Positions 1 to 5,265 of a stretch of DNA of 10,301 bases are shown here, one piece after another. The stretch is from assembly GCA_040755715.1 (NCBI GenBank), contig JBFLXN010000098.1:1-10301 (forward strand), written 5' to 3'. The notes under the pieces were generated by a model that did not search any database, was not told where the DNA came from, and saw only the letters and a list, made by a program, of their open reading frames with translations. The DNA is from JBFLXN01 sp040755715 [NCBI: Candidatus Edwardsbacteria bacterium]. GTDB lineage: Bacteria > Edwardsbacteria > AC1 > JBFLXN01. Every line of letters begins with the position of its first letter. The stretch's first letter is position 1. The translations under genes and the position numbers were made by a program.

Positions 1-12
1 CAGCACTTTCAC

Positions 13-28
13 AGGGGCTATCGCCCCT
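13..28. repeat. Short GC-rich inverted repeat
   Basis: Arms AGGGGC (13-18) and GCCCCT (23-28) pair perfectly around a TATC loop. This is the first of four inverted repeats packed into bases 13-166. No T-run follows, so it does not look like a terminator. It may belong to a larger palindromic element continuing left of the window. Confidence 0.6.
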
Positions 29-33
29 ATGAC

Positions 34-66
34 ATTCCGAAACTTGCCACTGGCAACTTTCGGAAT
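34..66. repeat. Nested 15-bp imperfect palindrome
   Basis: The outer arms ATTCCGAAA (34-42) and TTTCGGAAT (58-66) are perfect complements. The inner arms TTGCCA (44-49) and TGGCAA (51-56) are also perfect, centred on C50. The only break is a C/C mismatch at 43/57. The near absence of a loop means it could extrude as a cruciform in DNA. No function is evident. Confidence 0.75.
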
Positions 67-74
67 TGTAACCC

Positions 75-102
75 CTTAGGGGGTGAGGCTTCACCCCCTA
101 AG
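75..102. repeat. 12-bp perfect hairpin with 4-nt loop
   Basis: Arms CTTAGGGGGTGA (75-86) and TCACCCCCTAAG (91-102) are exact reverse complements around a GGCT loop. It is GC-rich and stable, but followed by a C-run rather than a T-run on +, and not followed by a T-run on - either. A terminator reading is therefore weak. It adjoins the preceding palindrome with 8 nt between them. Confidence 0.75.
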
Positions 103-111
103 ACCCCCCGC

Positions 112-166
112 AGTGGTCTGTATCTTCAGGCCAACTTAATAGCGTTAATTTATGTTACAGACCACT
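112..166. repeat. Inverted repeat, 11-bp arms, 33-nt loop
   Basis: Arms AGTGGTCTGTA (112-122) and TACAGACCACT (156-166) are exact reverse complements separated by an AT-rich 33-nt interior. The right arm ends where recognisable methyltransferase coding sequence begins (165-168), so this repeat sits at the breakpoint of the truncated gene. It could be the end of an inserted palindromic element or a rearrangement scar. No transposase is present in the window. Confidence 0.7.
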
Positions 167-311
167 AGATCCATTCAATGGCGTGGGAACTACAACTTTA
201 GTAGCCTACAAGCTAAAAAGGAAATACATTGGTTTAGATATTTCAGAAGAGTATTGTAAAACTGCGGAAGAAAGATTGAAAGAAGAACAAAGACAGACAA
301 GGTTATTTTAA
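165..311 (+). pseudogene. 3' remnant of a beta-type DNA methyltransferase
   Basis: Reading in frame to the TAA at 309-311 gives 48 residues beginning LDPFNGVGTTTLVAYKL and continuing through YIGLDISEEYC to the end QTRLF. DPFNGVGTT is the SAM-binding motif I (FxGxG type). The following LDIS segment is what follows motif I at the C-terminal end of N4-cytosine or N6-adenine methylases whose motif IV comes first. The frame is open only back to a stop at 99-101, and no SPPY/DPPY motif or other methylase body lies upstream; palindromic sequence occupies that place instead. It is therefore a fragment, probably non-functional alone. A start codon for it cannot be identified. An assembly join near 165 is an alternative explanation. 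Confidence 0.8.
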
Positions 312-331
312 CAACCATTAATCAACTCTTC

Positions 332-913
332 ATGACTATGAACCCAAAATATATACTGGGACTTATTGGTAGCCCGAGAATTGGCGGGAATACCGATTTC
401 TTGGTAAGTGAGATTTTGAAAGCCTCTAAGGAAACGGGTGTCAAGATAGAAAAAATATATCTGAACGAACTCAAAATCTCACCCTGCCAGGGGTGTGACC
501 ATTGTAAAACATATACTACCTGCGCCCAAAAAGATGATATGCAATCTCTTTATAGAAAAATTCATAAAGCAAACGGTATTGTGCTTGGCACACCCACTTA
601 CTTTGGCCAGGAGACAGCGCAGACCAAAATTTTTATTGATAGACTCTACGCACTCCTTGACAAAGATTTCAATTCACGAATTAAAAATAGGAAAACTGGT
701 GCCTTCGTATTTATCTGGGCAGAATCAAGCAGGTCTTATGCTGAACACCGAAAGCCGGTAATTGAATTTCTCAGCGCAATATTACAACATAGACTAAAGG
801 CAAAAATTGTTGGAAGGATTATAGGCGGGGGAGTCTCCTCAATCGGTGATGCCGCAGGCAATAAGAAGATGGTAAGAAAGGCGAGAGTTATTGGGAAGAA
901 ACTTGGAAGATGA
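332..913 (+). CDS. Iron-sulfur flavoprotein (Isf-like), flavodoxin-fold NAD(P)H-dependent oxidoreductase family
   Basis: This is a 193-residue flavodoxin-fold protein. The N-terminal strand runs into GSPRIGGNT (residues 13-21), the phosphate-binding loop for FMN in the NADPH-dependent FMN reductase family. A compact cysteine cluster follows: C52-x2-C55-x2-C58-x5-C64, the spacing that binds a 4Fe-4S cluster in Isf proteins of methanogens and anaerobic bacteria. GTPTYFGQ (86-93) is the second FMN-contacting loop. The expected role is cytoplasmic electron transfer between ferredoxin-like donors and an unknown acceptor; the substrate cannot be read from sequence. ATG 332 and ATG 338 are both possible starts, and neither has a clear Shine-Dalgarno sequence. 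Length is normal for the family. The next gene starts 13 nt downstream, which suggests co-transcription. Confidence 0.85.
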   Translation: MTMNPKYILGLIGSPRIGGNTDFLVSEILKASKETGVKIEKIYLNELKISPCQGCDHCKTYTTCAQKDDMQSLYRKIHKANGIVLGTPTYFGQETAQTKIFIDRLYALLDKDFNSRIKNRKTGAFVFIWAESSRSYAEHRKPVIEFLSAILQHRLKAKIVGRIIGGGVSSIGDAAGNKKMVRKARVIGKKLGR

Positions 914-917
914 AGGT
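912..917 (+). promoter_or_regulatory. RBS of the THEP1-like gene
   Basis: GAAGGT overlaps the stop codon of the flavoprotein gene and lies 9 nt before ATG 927. It supports ATG 927 over the upstream in-frame ATG at 891, which would add 12 residues before the conserved NILITG strand. Confidence 0.6.
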
Positions 918-926
918 CAGCGGACA

Positions 927-1466
927 ATGAATATCCTTATTACCGGTAAACCTCGGTGTGGAAAGACTACTCTGATAAAGGAACTTATTGGGTTACTTGA
1001 CCACACTTGCGGATTCTACACGGAGGAGATAAGAGAAAAAGGTAAGAGAGTCGGTTTTCTCTTAAGGACGATGAATGATAAAGAGACGATGTTTGCCCAT
1101 ATTGATTTCAAAAGCCCTTTTAGAGTGAGCAAATATGGAGTGGATGTTGTGGGCTTTGAGAAAATAGCCATGTCTGAACTGAAAAAAGGAATAGAGAGAG
1201 GTTCAATCATTGTCATAGATGAGATAGGCAAGATGGAGCTATTCTCAAGAAGTTTCAAAGAGGCGGTCCTATCTTCCCTTTCCACCGGTCGGGTCTTAGG
1301 AACCATTAGCTTCAAAGGAGACGATTTTATTCAGAAGGTCAAGGAGAGAAAGGATATAAAACTCTATCTCCTTACTCCAGACCGATACGAGGAAATAAAA
1401 GAAGAGATTATTCATTTTTTGCCTGGACCAAAAGTCCATCAATCAAGTGATGAAGATGGATGGTGA
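927..1466 (+). CDS. THEP1-type P-loop nucleoside-triphosphatase
   Basis: The 179-residue product begins MNILITGKPRCGKTT, with the Walker A loop GKPRCGKT at residues 7-14. The segment GFYTEEIREKGKRVGF (29-44) is characteristic of the THEP1/NTPase_1 family. A hydrophobic strand leads to Walker B at IIVIDE (94-99) and the family motif DEIGKMEL (98-105). Family members hydrolyse NTPs in vitro and are small monomeric cytoplasmic proteins; the physiological role is unsettled. The ATG at 927 places the P-loop at the usual distance from the N-terminus. The 3' end overlaps the start of the next gene by 11-20 bases depending on its start codon, suggesting translational coupling. The C-terminal tail after LPGPK is not family-like and overlaps the next coding sequence. 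Family assignment is firm; the cellular substrate is unknown. Confidence 0.9.
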   Translation: MNILITGKPRCGKTTLIKELIGLLDHTCGFYTEEIREKGKRVGFLLRTMNDKETMFAHIDFKSPFRVSKYGVDVVGFEKIAMSELKKGIERGSIIVIDEIGKMELFSRSFKEAVLSSLSTGRVLGTISFKGDDFIQKVKERKDIKLYLLTPDRYEEIKEEIIHFLPGPKVHQSSDEDGW

Positions 1467-1659
1467 AGATAAAAAGGAAAATATAGAATTCCCTGTGACA
1501 GGAACCATTGCAGAATGCCCTAAATGTAAGAGAAAGATGCTTGTGGAAAGGGCATTATTTGGAGTGAATCACACATTTGGTCTCCACATCACCTGCTGGG
1601 ACTGTCTGGATGAAGAGAGTAAAGAAAGAGCTAAGAAAAGATATAAGTTGCAGGAATGA
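1450..1659 (+). CDS. Small four-cysteine (putative zinc-ribbon) protein, unrecognised
   Basis: A 69-residue product. Two CxxC knuckles, C23-P-K-C26 and C49-W-D-C52, are 22 residues apart, as in zinc-ribbon or rubredoxin-like folds that bind Zn or Fe. The tail is strongly charged (ESKERAKKRYK). I do not recognise the family. Starts at GTG 1447, ATG 1450 and ATG 1456 are all possible and none has a clear Shine-Dalgarno site; all overlap the end of the THEP1-like gene, so translation is probably coupled. The retained CxxC pairs, the coupling to both neighbours and the correct-strand position argue that it is real rather than chance. It could assist the flavoprotein or NTPase, but that is only context. 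Confidence 0.65.
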   Translation: MKMDGEDKKENIEFPVTGTIAECPKCKRKMLVERALFGVNHTFGLHITCWDCLDEESKERAKKRYKLQE

Positions 1660-1670
1660 AGTGCGAATTA

Positions 1671-1678
1671 AAGGAGGT
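1671..1678 (+). promoter_or_regulatory. Strong RBS that fixes the DUF3160 gene start
   Basis: AAGGAGGT is a near-perfect Shine-Dalgarno sequence 7 nt before ATG 1686. It argues against the in-frame ATG at 1656, which overlaps the previous stop and would add ten residues (MKCELKEVLK) in front of the signal peptide. Confidence 0.85.
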
Positions 1679-1685
1679 TTTGAAG

Positions 1686-3917
1686 ATGTTCACCAAAAAG
1701 TTCAGCATAGTTCTTCTGATGGTAATCTGGTTGTTTTTCAGTCACCAGAGGTCTTTTAGTGAGATGGTAAGTTTAAGTCGCTTAGCCAGAAAAAATCCGG
1801 AATTTATCAGATTCTATCAGCCAACACAGATAATAGTAGAGGCGAAAATTCCTTCCTACCAGTTGCCTTTAGACCTGTCAAAAACAGAAAATTTCACTCA
1901 AGTCTCAAATCTATTGGGAATGAGTTCCGAAGCCCAATCACTCTTGAGCCAAAATGGTTTCGTGGTGGTTAAATCTAATGCTCAAGATGACTTTGTCCAA
2001 TCGTTCAAAGATTTGAAACACAAAGGATTGCCCATCTTCATCACCACTGACGCCTTGCTCCATCTCTATCATATTCAGTTTGATGAGACTCTGCGAGATA
2101 TTGAAGAGCGGGAGTTTTTTAACGACCTAATTTCAATCACCCAAGTGATGCTAAAAAAATCAGATGAACAATACCACCAATACACCGGCGAACTTAAAGA
2201 AGCCGCCAAAAGAAATGTTGCCTTCTTCAGCGTTGCCTTGAAGTTATTAGCGCCTGAGGAAGATATTCCTACTTATATTCAAGATTGGGTTAAACAGGAA
2301 TTCGCCAGCATAGGGACTCATCGGGGATTCGCTAAAAGTCCCATCTTTAAATATGAGGAGGATTACTCTCAATATGTGCCGAGAGGACATTATACCCGAA
2401 GTGAAAATTTGAAAAAATATTTCCGGGCAATGATGTGGTATGGAAGAATGAGTTTTATTTTGAAGGGCGGCGAGCCCTTTGGTCAATTTGCACCTTGCCT
2501 CATTTCTAAAACAGATGCTAAAATCCAGACGATTCAGGCAATCCTAATCACCATTGCTCTGGAGAAACTCAAGAGCAACGAAAGAGGCTTGGGTGATATT
2601 TGGGATAGAGTCTATTCAGTCACCGCCTATTATGTAGGCTTGGCTGATGATTTGACATTTCATCATTACAGAGAAGCAGTGACCAAAACTTTTGGTTACT
2701 CATTTGAGATTTCAAACTTAACTAATGAGAATAAACTATTTAATTTGAAATTAGAGTTGGCCAAATTAAGTGCCCCAGCGATTTACAGTGGAACAGGAGG
2801 AAGTGGCATAGACTTGGTTAAGGAGGGATTTAAACTCACACCGGCTCAATTGGATAGTATCTTGGACAAAACCAAAGGAATGCGGTTCATTGGACAAAGA
2901 TATGTTCCTGATAGTTACTTGTTCTCAAGATTGGTTGCCCCAAATGTAGGTAGGCTCTTAGGAAAAGAATGTTTTACTACCGTATCCATACCGGGCTTTG
3001 GTGAAGTCAGAGGATTCCCTCGTGGTTTAGATGTAATGGCAGTTTTAGGTTCAGTAAGGGCGATGGAAATTCTTTCGGAACTGGGGGACAATAATTACGA
3101 AAATTATGCTCACCAATTTGAAATGCTACAAAAAGAATTTTCTAAATTCTCTAAGAAAGAATGGAATAGAAATCTTTACTGGTCCTGGCTTTATACTCTT
3201 AAATCTATACTGGTTACATATAGTCAAGGCTATCAAACCTTCATCACTAACAAAGCCTGGCAGGACAAGACTCTTGCTACTTGTCTGGGTTCCTGGTCAG
3301 CCTTAAGACACGATACGATTCTTTACGCCAAGCAAAGTTATACCCCACTGCTTATTACAGCGGTACCACCTAAACCAAAACCAATTTCCCAGGGCTATGT
3401 AGAGCCAGCCCCTGAATTTTATGCACGATTGTTAACCTTGACTCAGATGACTACTCAAGGGCTTGAGGAAATGCAGGTGTTAAACGAAATAGCCAAGAAT
3501 AGGCTTTTAAGTTTAGAAAGAATTTTAAAGGCACTATTAGAAATTTCTTTGAAAGAATTGAGAAATGAAGAACTCTTACCTGCAGATTATGATTTCATTG
3601 CCAATTTTGGTGAGAAATTGGAAGGGGCGGTAATGGGAGTAGAGAACAAAGGGATGAAGACAACTATGATTGCTGACGTTCACACTGACCAGAACACAAA
3701 AAAAGTTTTGGAAGAAGGGACAGGTTATGTAAATCTGTTGGTAGTGGCTTACCTGCAACCAGATAATACTACAGTAATTGGTGTTGGGCCAGTCTTTTCT
3801 TATTACGAATTTAAGTGGCCGATGGAAGATAGATTAACAGATGAAAAGTGGCAAGAAGTGCTTCGCCAAAACATCACCCTTAATTTACCTGAATGGTCAA
3901 AGAGTTTCATAAGATAG
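1686..3917 (+). CDS. DUF3160-domain protein, secreted
   Basis: The 743-residue protein begins with a short basic segment (FTKK) and a hydrophobic core (residues 6-18), then a polar stretch ending HQRSFS, a type I signal peptide probably cleaved near residue 25. No lipobox cysteine is seen. The mature part carries the DUF3160 hallmark around LPIFITTDALLHLYHIQFDETL (about residues 115-136), with D122, H126, H129 and D133 as conserved polar positions. A later YEF..PMEDRLTDEKW segment near the C-terminus fits the same family. The family occurs in diverse bacteria and has no established reaction; a cell-surface or periplasmic location is expected. It lies 26 bases after the small cysteine protein, so it may be the last gene of that cluster, but its strong RBS suggests independent high translation. 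No obvious terminator follows. Confidence 0.85.
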   Translation: MFTKKFSIVLLMVIWLFFSHQRSFSEMVSLSRLARKNPEFIRFYQPTQIIVEAKIPSYQLPLDLSKTENFTQVSNLLGMSSEAQSLLSQNGFVVVKSNAQDDFVQSFKDLKHKGLPIFITTDALLHLYHIQFDETLRDIEEREFFNDLISITQVMLKKSDEQYHQYTGELKEAAKRNVAFFSVALKLLAPEEDIPTYIQDWVKQEFASIGTHRGFAKSPIFKYEEDYSQYVPRGHYTRSENLKKYFRAMMWYGRMSFILKGGEPFGQFAPCLISKTDAKIQTIQAILITIALEKLKSNERGLGDIWDRVYSVTAYYVGLADDLTFHHYREAVTKTFGYSFEISNLTNENKLFNLKLELAKLSAPAIYSGTGGSGIDLVKEGFKLTPAQLDSILDKTKGMRFIGQRYVPDSYLFSRLVAPNVGRLLGKECFTTVSIPGFGEVRGFPRGLDVMAVLGSVRAMEILSELGDNNYENYAHQFEMLQKEFSKFSKKEWNRNLYWSWLYTLKSILVTYSQGYQTFITNKAWQDKTLATCLGSWSALRHDTILYAKQSYTPLLITAVPPKPKPISQGYVEPAPEFYARLLTLTQMTTQGLEEMQVLNEIAKNRLLSLERILKALLEISLKELRNEELLPADYDFIANFGEKLEGAVMGVENKGMKTTMIADVHTDQNTKKVLEEGTGYVNLLVVAYLQPDNTTVIGVGPVFSYYEFKWPMEDRLTDEKWQEVLRQNITLNLPEWSKSFIR

Positions 3918-3982
3918 TCCCCCATCTTTTCCCTTATTTCAAATTTTTTAGAAAAAAATCTGCATTTTCTGGGCTTAATCTA
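3918..3982. other. AT-rich spacer after the DUF3160 gene
   Basis: This stretch holds T- and A-runs, including a weak A:T-only pairing of ATTTTTT with AAAAAAT, but no GC-containing stem followed by a T-run. I see no gene and no convincing terminator before the promoter that starts at 3983. Confidence 0.5.
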
Positions 3983-4011
3983 TTGACTTTTTAGGGAATT
4001 TTTGTTATAAT
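3983..4011 (+). promoter_or_regulatory. Near-consensus sigma-70 promoter with extended -10
   Basis: TTGACT (3983-3988) and a perfect TATAAT (4006-4011) are separated by exactly 17 nt. TG at 4003-4004 gives an extended -10 (TGnTATAAT). Transcription should start near 4018 and read into rpsU about 207 nt downstream. It is the best promoter visible in the window, as expected for a ribosomal protein gene. Confidence 0.85.
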
Positions 4012-4095
4012 ATAGAGTATAAGTCTACGAAGGCATTTTGAAATTGGTCTTTCAGGGCTTTAAGTCTTTTAAATCATCAAATCCTTAAGAAATAA

Positions 4096-4123
4096 ATCCA
4101 GCACCTAGGCCTAGGTGCTGGAT
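4096..4123. repeat. Perfect 28-bp palindrome in the rpsU leader
   Basis: ATCCAGCACCTAGG (4096-4109) is immediately followed by its exact reverse complement CCTAGGTGCTGGAT (4110-4123), with no loop. It lies about 80 nt after the predicted start of transcription and about 100 nt before the rpsU ATG. As DNA it resembles a site for a dimeric protein or a cruciform. As RNA it would form a strong stem with a minimal loop. No T-run follows, so simple termination is unlikely. A role in controlling the rpsU-cvpA transcript is an inference from position. Confidence 0.8.
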
Positions 4124-4181
4124 AAAGTCCAAAAAATCAAGGGGTTACAAAACGAGTTAAGCAAAAGAAATAAGGTCTTAA

Positions 4182-4197
4182 AGTATTTGACAATACT
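4182..4197 (+). promoter_or_regulatory. Short hairpin just upstream of the rpsU RBS
   Basis: AGTATT (4182-4187) and AATACT (4192-4197) pair perfectly around TGAC, four nt before the purine-rich RBS. It is short and A:T-rich, so only weakly stable. It could modulate access to the RBS or be chance. Confidence 0.35.
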
Positions 4198-4201
4198 CAA
4201 A

Positions 4202-4211
4202 GAGAGGGGGG
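4202..4211 (+). promoter_or_regulatory. G-rich RBS of rpsU
   Basis: GAGAGGGGGG precedes ATG 4225 by 13 nt, longer than the usual 5-9 nt. The ATG is nevertheless firm because MVSIRVKEEES is the canonical bS21 N-terminus. Confidence 0.55.
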
Positions 4212-4224
4212 ATTAAATTAGATT

Positions 4225-4407
4225 ATGGTAAGCATCAGAGTTAAAGAAGAGGAATCTTTGGAAAGTGCCTTGCGCCGTTTTAAAAAGAATGTGGAAAGAG
4301 AAGGTATCTTGACCGACATCAAAAAACATCAACAGTTTGAGAAACCAAGTGAAAGAAAAAAGAGAAAAAAGATGCAAGCCCAAAGAAGAGTGCAAAGAGG
4401 TGGATAA
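4225..4407 (+). CDS. rpsU: 30S ribosomal protein bS21
   Basis: The 60-residue basic protein begins MVSIRVKEEESLESALRRF and continues EREGIL...FEKPSERKKRK, the conserved bS21 pattern, ending in an Arg/Lys-rich tail. bS21 is a small subunit protein near the 3' end of 16S rRNA that helps initiation. Length is normal for the family. The gene has its own near-consensus promoter and a leader of about 207 nt, and is followed after 17 nt by the CvpA-family gene, so both are likely on one mRNA. bS21 is bacterial only, which helps place the organism. Confidence 0.97.
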   Translation: MVSIRVKEEESLESALRRFKKNVEREGILTDIKKHQQFEKPSERKKRKKMQAQRRVQRGG

Positions 4408-4424
4408 AAACGGAGCGAATTCTA

Positions 4425-5027
4425 TTGAACTGGTTTGATGTCTTAATTTTGATAATCTTAGGAGTGTTTATCTTTTGGGGTTTCCACAAAGGCTTTCTCG
4501 GGGAAATTGTTGCCTTAGCCGGTTTAATTCTGGCTTTGTTCTTCGCCGCACAACTGATGGACCAAGCGGCCAGACTTTTACTCAAATGGATGAAAATTTC
4601 TCCTGAATTAGCCCTGGCCGGTGGTTTCTTGCTGGTTTTCCTTCTTACCTTTATCCTCGTCAATCTCTTTGGACTTCTCCTAAGACATCTGGTTAAAACC
4701 TCTCCCCTGGCTTTTTTTGACCGATTGGGTGGTGTGGTCTTCGGTCTGATTAAAGGGACAATGTTTCTTTCTGTTCTCCTCCTTCTACTATTAGCTGTTC
4801 CTCTTCCACCAAAGATTGCCAAACCAATTCAGGGTTCCAAAATTACAAGCCCCTTGCGCCAAATTGCTCCCAGTGTTTATACCTGGACAAAAAACCTGTT
4901 ACCTCGGTTACAAAAATATTATCAGCAGTTCAGGGAGATGAAAGAAAAAATCCCTATCCGTAAATTAGAAGACCTCAAAAAGATAAAAAATTTAGAAAAT
5001 CTGAAAGACACAACTAAAGGACAATAA
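4425..5027 (+). CDS. cvpA: CvpA-family inner membrane protein
   Basis: The 200-residue protein starts at TTG 4425, with GGAG at 4412-4415 nine nt upstream. Four hydrophobic segments are visible, at about residues 5-20, 24-44, 63-86 and 100-125. The first two are joined by GFHKGFLGEIVAL, the conserved CvpA loop. After the last segment comes a basic, Lys-rich cytoplasmic tail of about 70 residues. CvpA proteins were named for colicin V production in E. coli and are linked to envelope integrity; the molecular function remains unclear. In Bacillus the homologue precedes polX and mutS2, and here it is likewise upstream of mutS2 with a nuclease between. Length and topology are normal. Confidence 0.88.
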   Translation: MNWFDVLILIILGVFIFWGFHKGFLGEIVALAGLILALFFAAQLMDQAARLLLKWMKISPELALAGGFLLVFLLTFILVNLFGLLLRHLVKTSPLAFFDRLGGVVFGLIKGTMFLSVLLLLLLAVPLPPKIAKPIQGSKITSPLRQIAPSVYTWTKNLLPRLQKYYQQFREMKEKIPIRKLEDLKKIKNLENLKDTTKGQ

Positions 5028-5072
5028 TCAAACAATAGAGGTTATTTTGAGGTCTAGGAATTTGAATAAAAT

Positions 5073-5100
5073 AGTAGCGAGTAGAGAGTAGCAAGTAGCC
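5073..5100. repeat. Two tandem 14-bp units, left outer arm of the intergenic repeat
   Basis: AGTAGCGAGTAGAG (5073-5086) is followed directly by AGTAGCAAGTAGCC (5087-5100), differing at three positions. The first 12 bases, AGTAGCGAGTAG, recur as the exact reverse complement CTACTCGCTACT at 5202-5213, so these form outer inverted arms around the long hairpin. This AGTAGC-type simple repeat is non-coding here. Confidence 0.7.
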
Positions 5101-5112
5101 AGAAGGAAACAA

Positions 5113-5184
5113 GTTTGTTGGGTTTACACAGTTTATTGAGTTTGTCCCGATTTCATCGGGACGAACTCAATAAACCCAACAAAC
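5113..5184. repeat. Long hairpin with 21-bp and 9-bp stems
   Basis: The inner arms at 5131-5151 and 5155-5175 pair over 21 positions around a TTC loop. The only departure is a T/G pair, which is a G-U wobble in RNA. The core is CCCGATTTCATCGGG. Outside a 9-nt bulge (5122-5130), GTTTGTTGG (5113-5121) pairs with CCAACAAAC (5176-5184). No T-run follows, so this is not a standard terminator. It is the largest fold-back in the window and separates rpsU-cvpA from the nuclease-mutS2 pair. It may be a dispersed palindromic or MITE-like element. Confidence 0.85.
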
Positions 5185-5201
5185 CCAAGACTCTCTTCTT
5201 G

Positions 5202-5213
5202 CTACTCGCTACT
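5202..5213. repeat. Right outer arm of the intergenic repeat
   Basis: CTACTCGCTACT is the exact reverse complement of 5073-5084 and closes the roughly 140-bp fold-back region. The flanks show no clear target-site duplication. Confidence 0.6.
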
Positions 5214-5219
5214 TGCCGA

Positions 5220-5237
5220 CCCCGATGAAAATCGGGG
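5220..5237. repeat. CCCCGAT-GAAA-ATCGGGG hairpin
   Basis: Seven-bp perfect arms (5220-5226 and 5231-5237) enclose a GAAA tetraloop of the stable GNRA type. The core is the reverse complement of the CCCGATTTCATCGGG core at 5145-5160 with one extra A, so the two look like inverted relatives of one element. It lies 16 nt before the RBS of the nuclease gene. It could stabilise the mRNA 5' end or reduce initiation. Confidence 0.7.
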
Positions 5238-5253
5238 GAGGCTTATCTTGTCT

Positions 5254-5259
5254 GAGGAG
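5254..5259 (+). promoter_or_regulatory. RBS of the nuclease gene
   Basis: GAGGAG lies 6 nt before ATG 5266 and fixes the start of the PD-(D/E)XK nuclease. Confidence 0.7.
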
Positions 5260-5265
5260 TAAAAT

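Noticed and set aside
1-168. An open + frame from base 1 to a TAG at 166-168 as a coding region.
   Set aside because: Its codons run straight through three consecutive palindromes and it has no start or recognisable domain. The openness is probably a by-product of the repeats.
4187-4220. A second rpsU promoter from TTGACA at 4187-4192.
   Set aside because: At 17 nt spacing the -10 would be GGATTA overlapping the RBS. Better AT-rich hexamers lie 19-20 nt away, and TTGACA is part of a small hairpin.
4319-4822. A 167-codon minus-strand frame over rpsU and cvpA.
   Set aside because: It is an Arg/Lys-rich mirror of two well-recognised + strand genes, with no RBS or family resemblance.
5044-5072. 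A promoter before the nuclease gene (ATTTTG, 17 nt, TAAAAT).
   Set aside because: The -35 match is poor and TAAAAT runs into the AGTAGC repeat; nothing else supports initiation there.
5113-5184. A rho-independent terminator for the rpsU-cvpA transcript.
   Set aside because: The stem is strong but far longer than usual and has no T-run after it on either strand.
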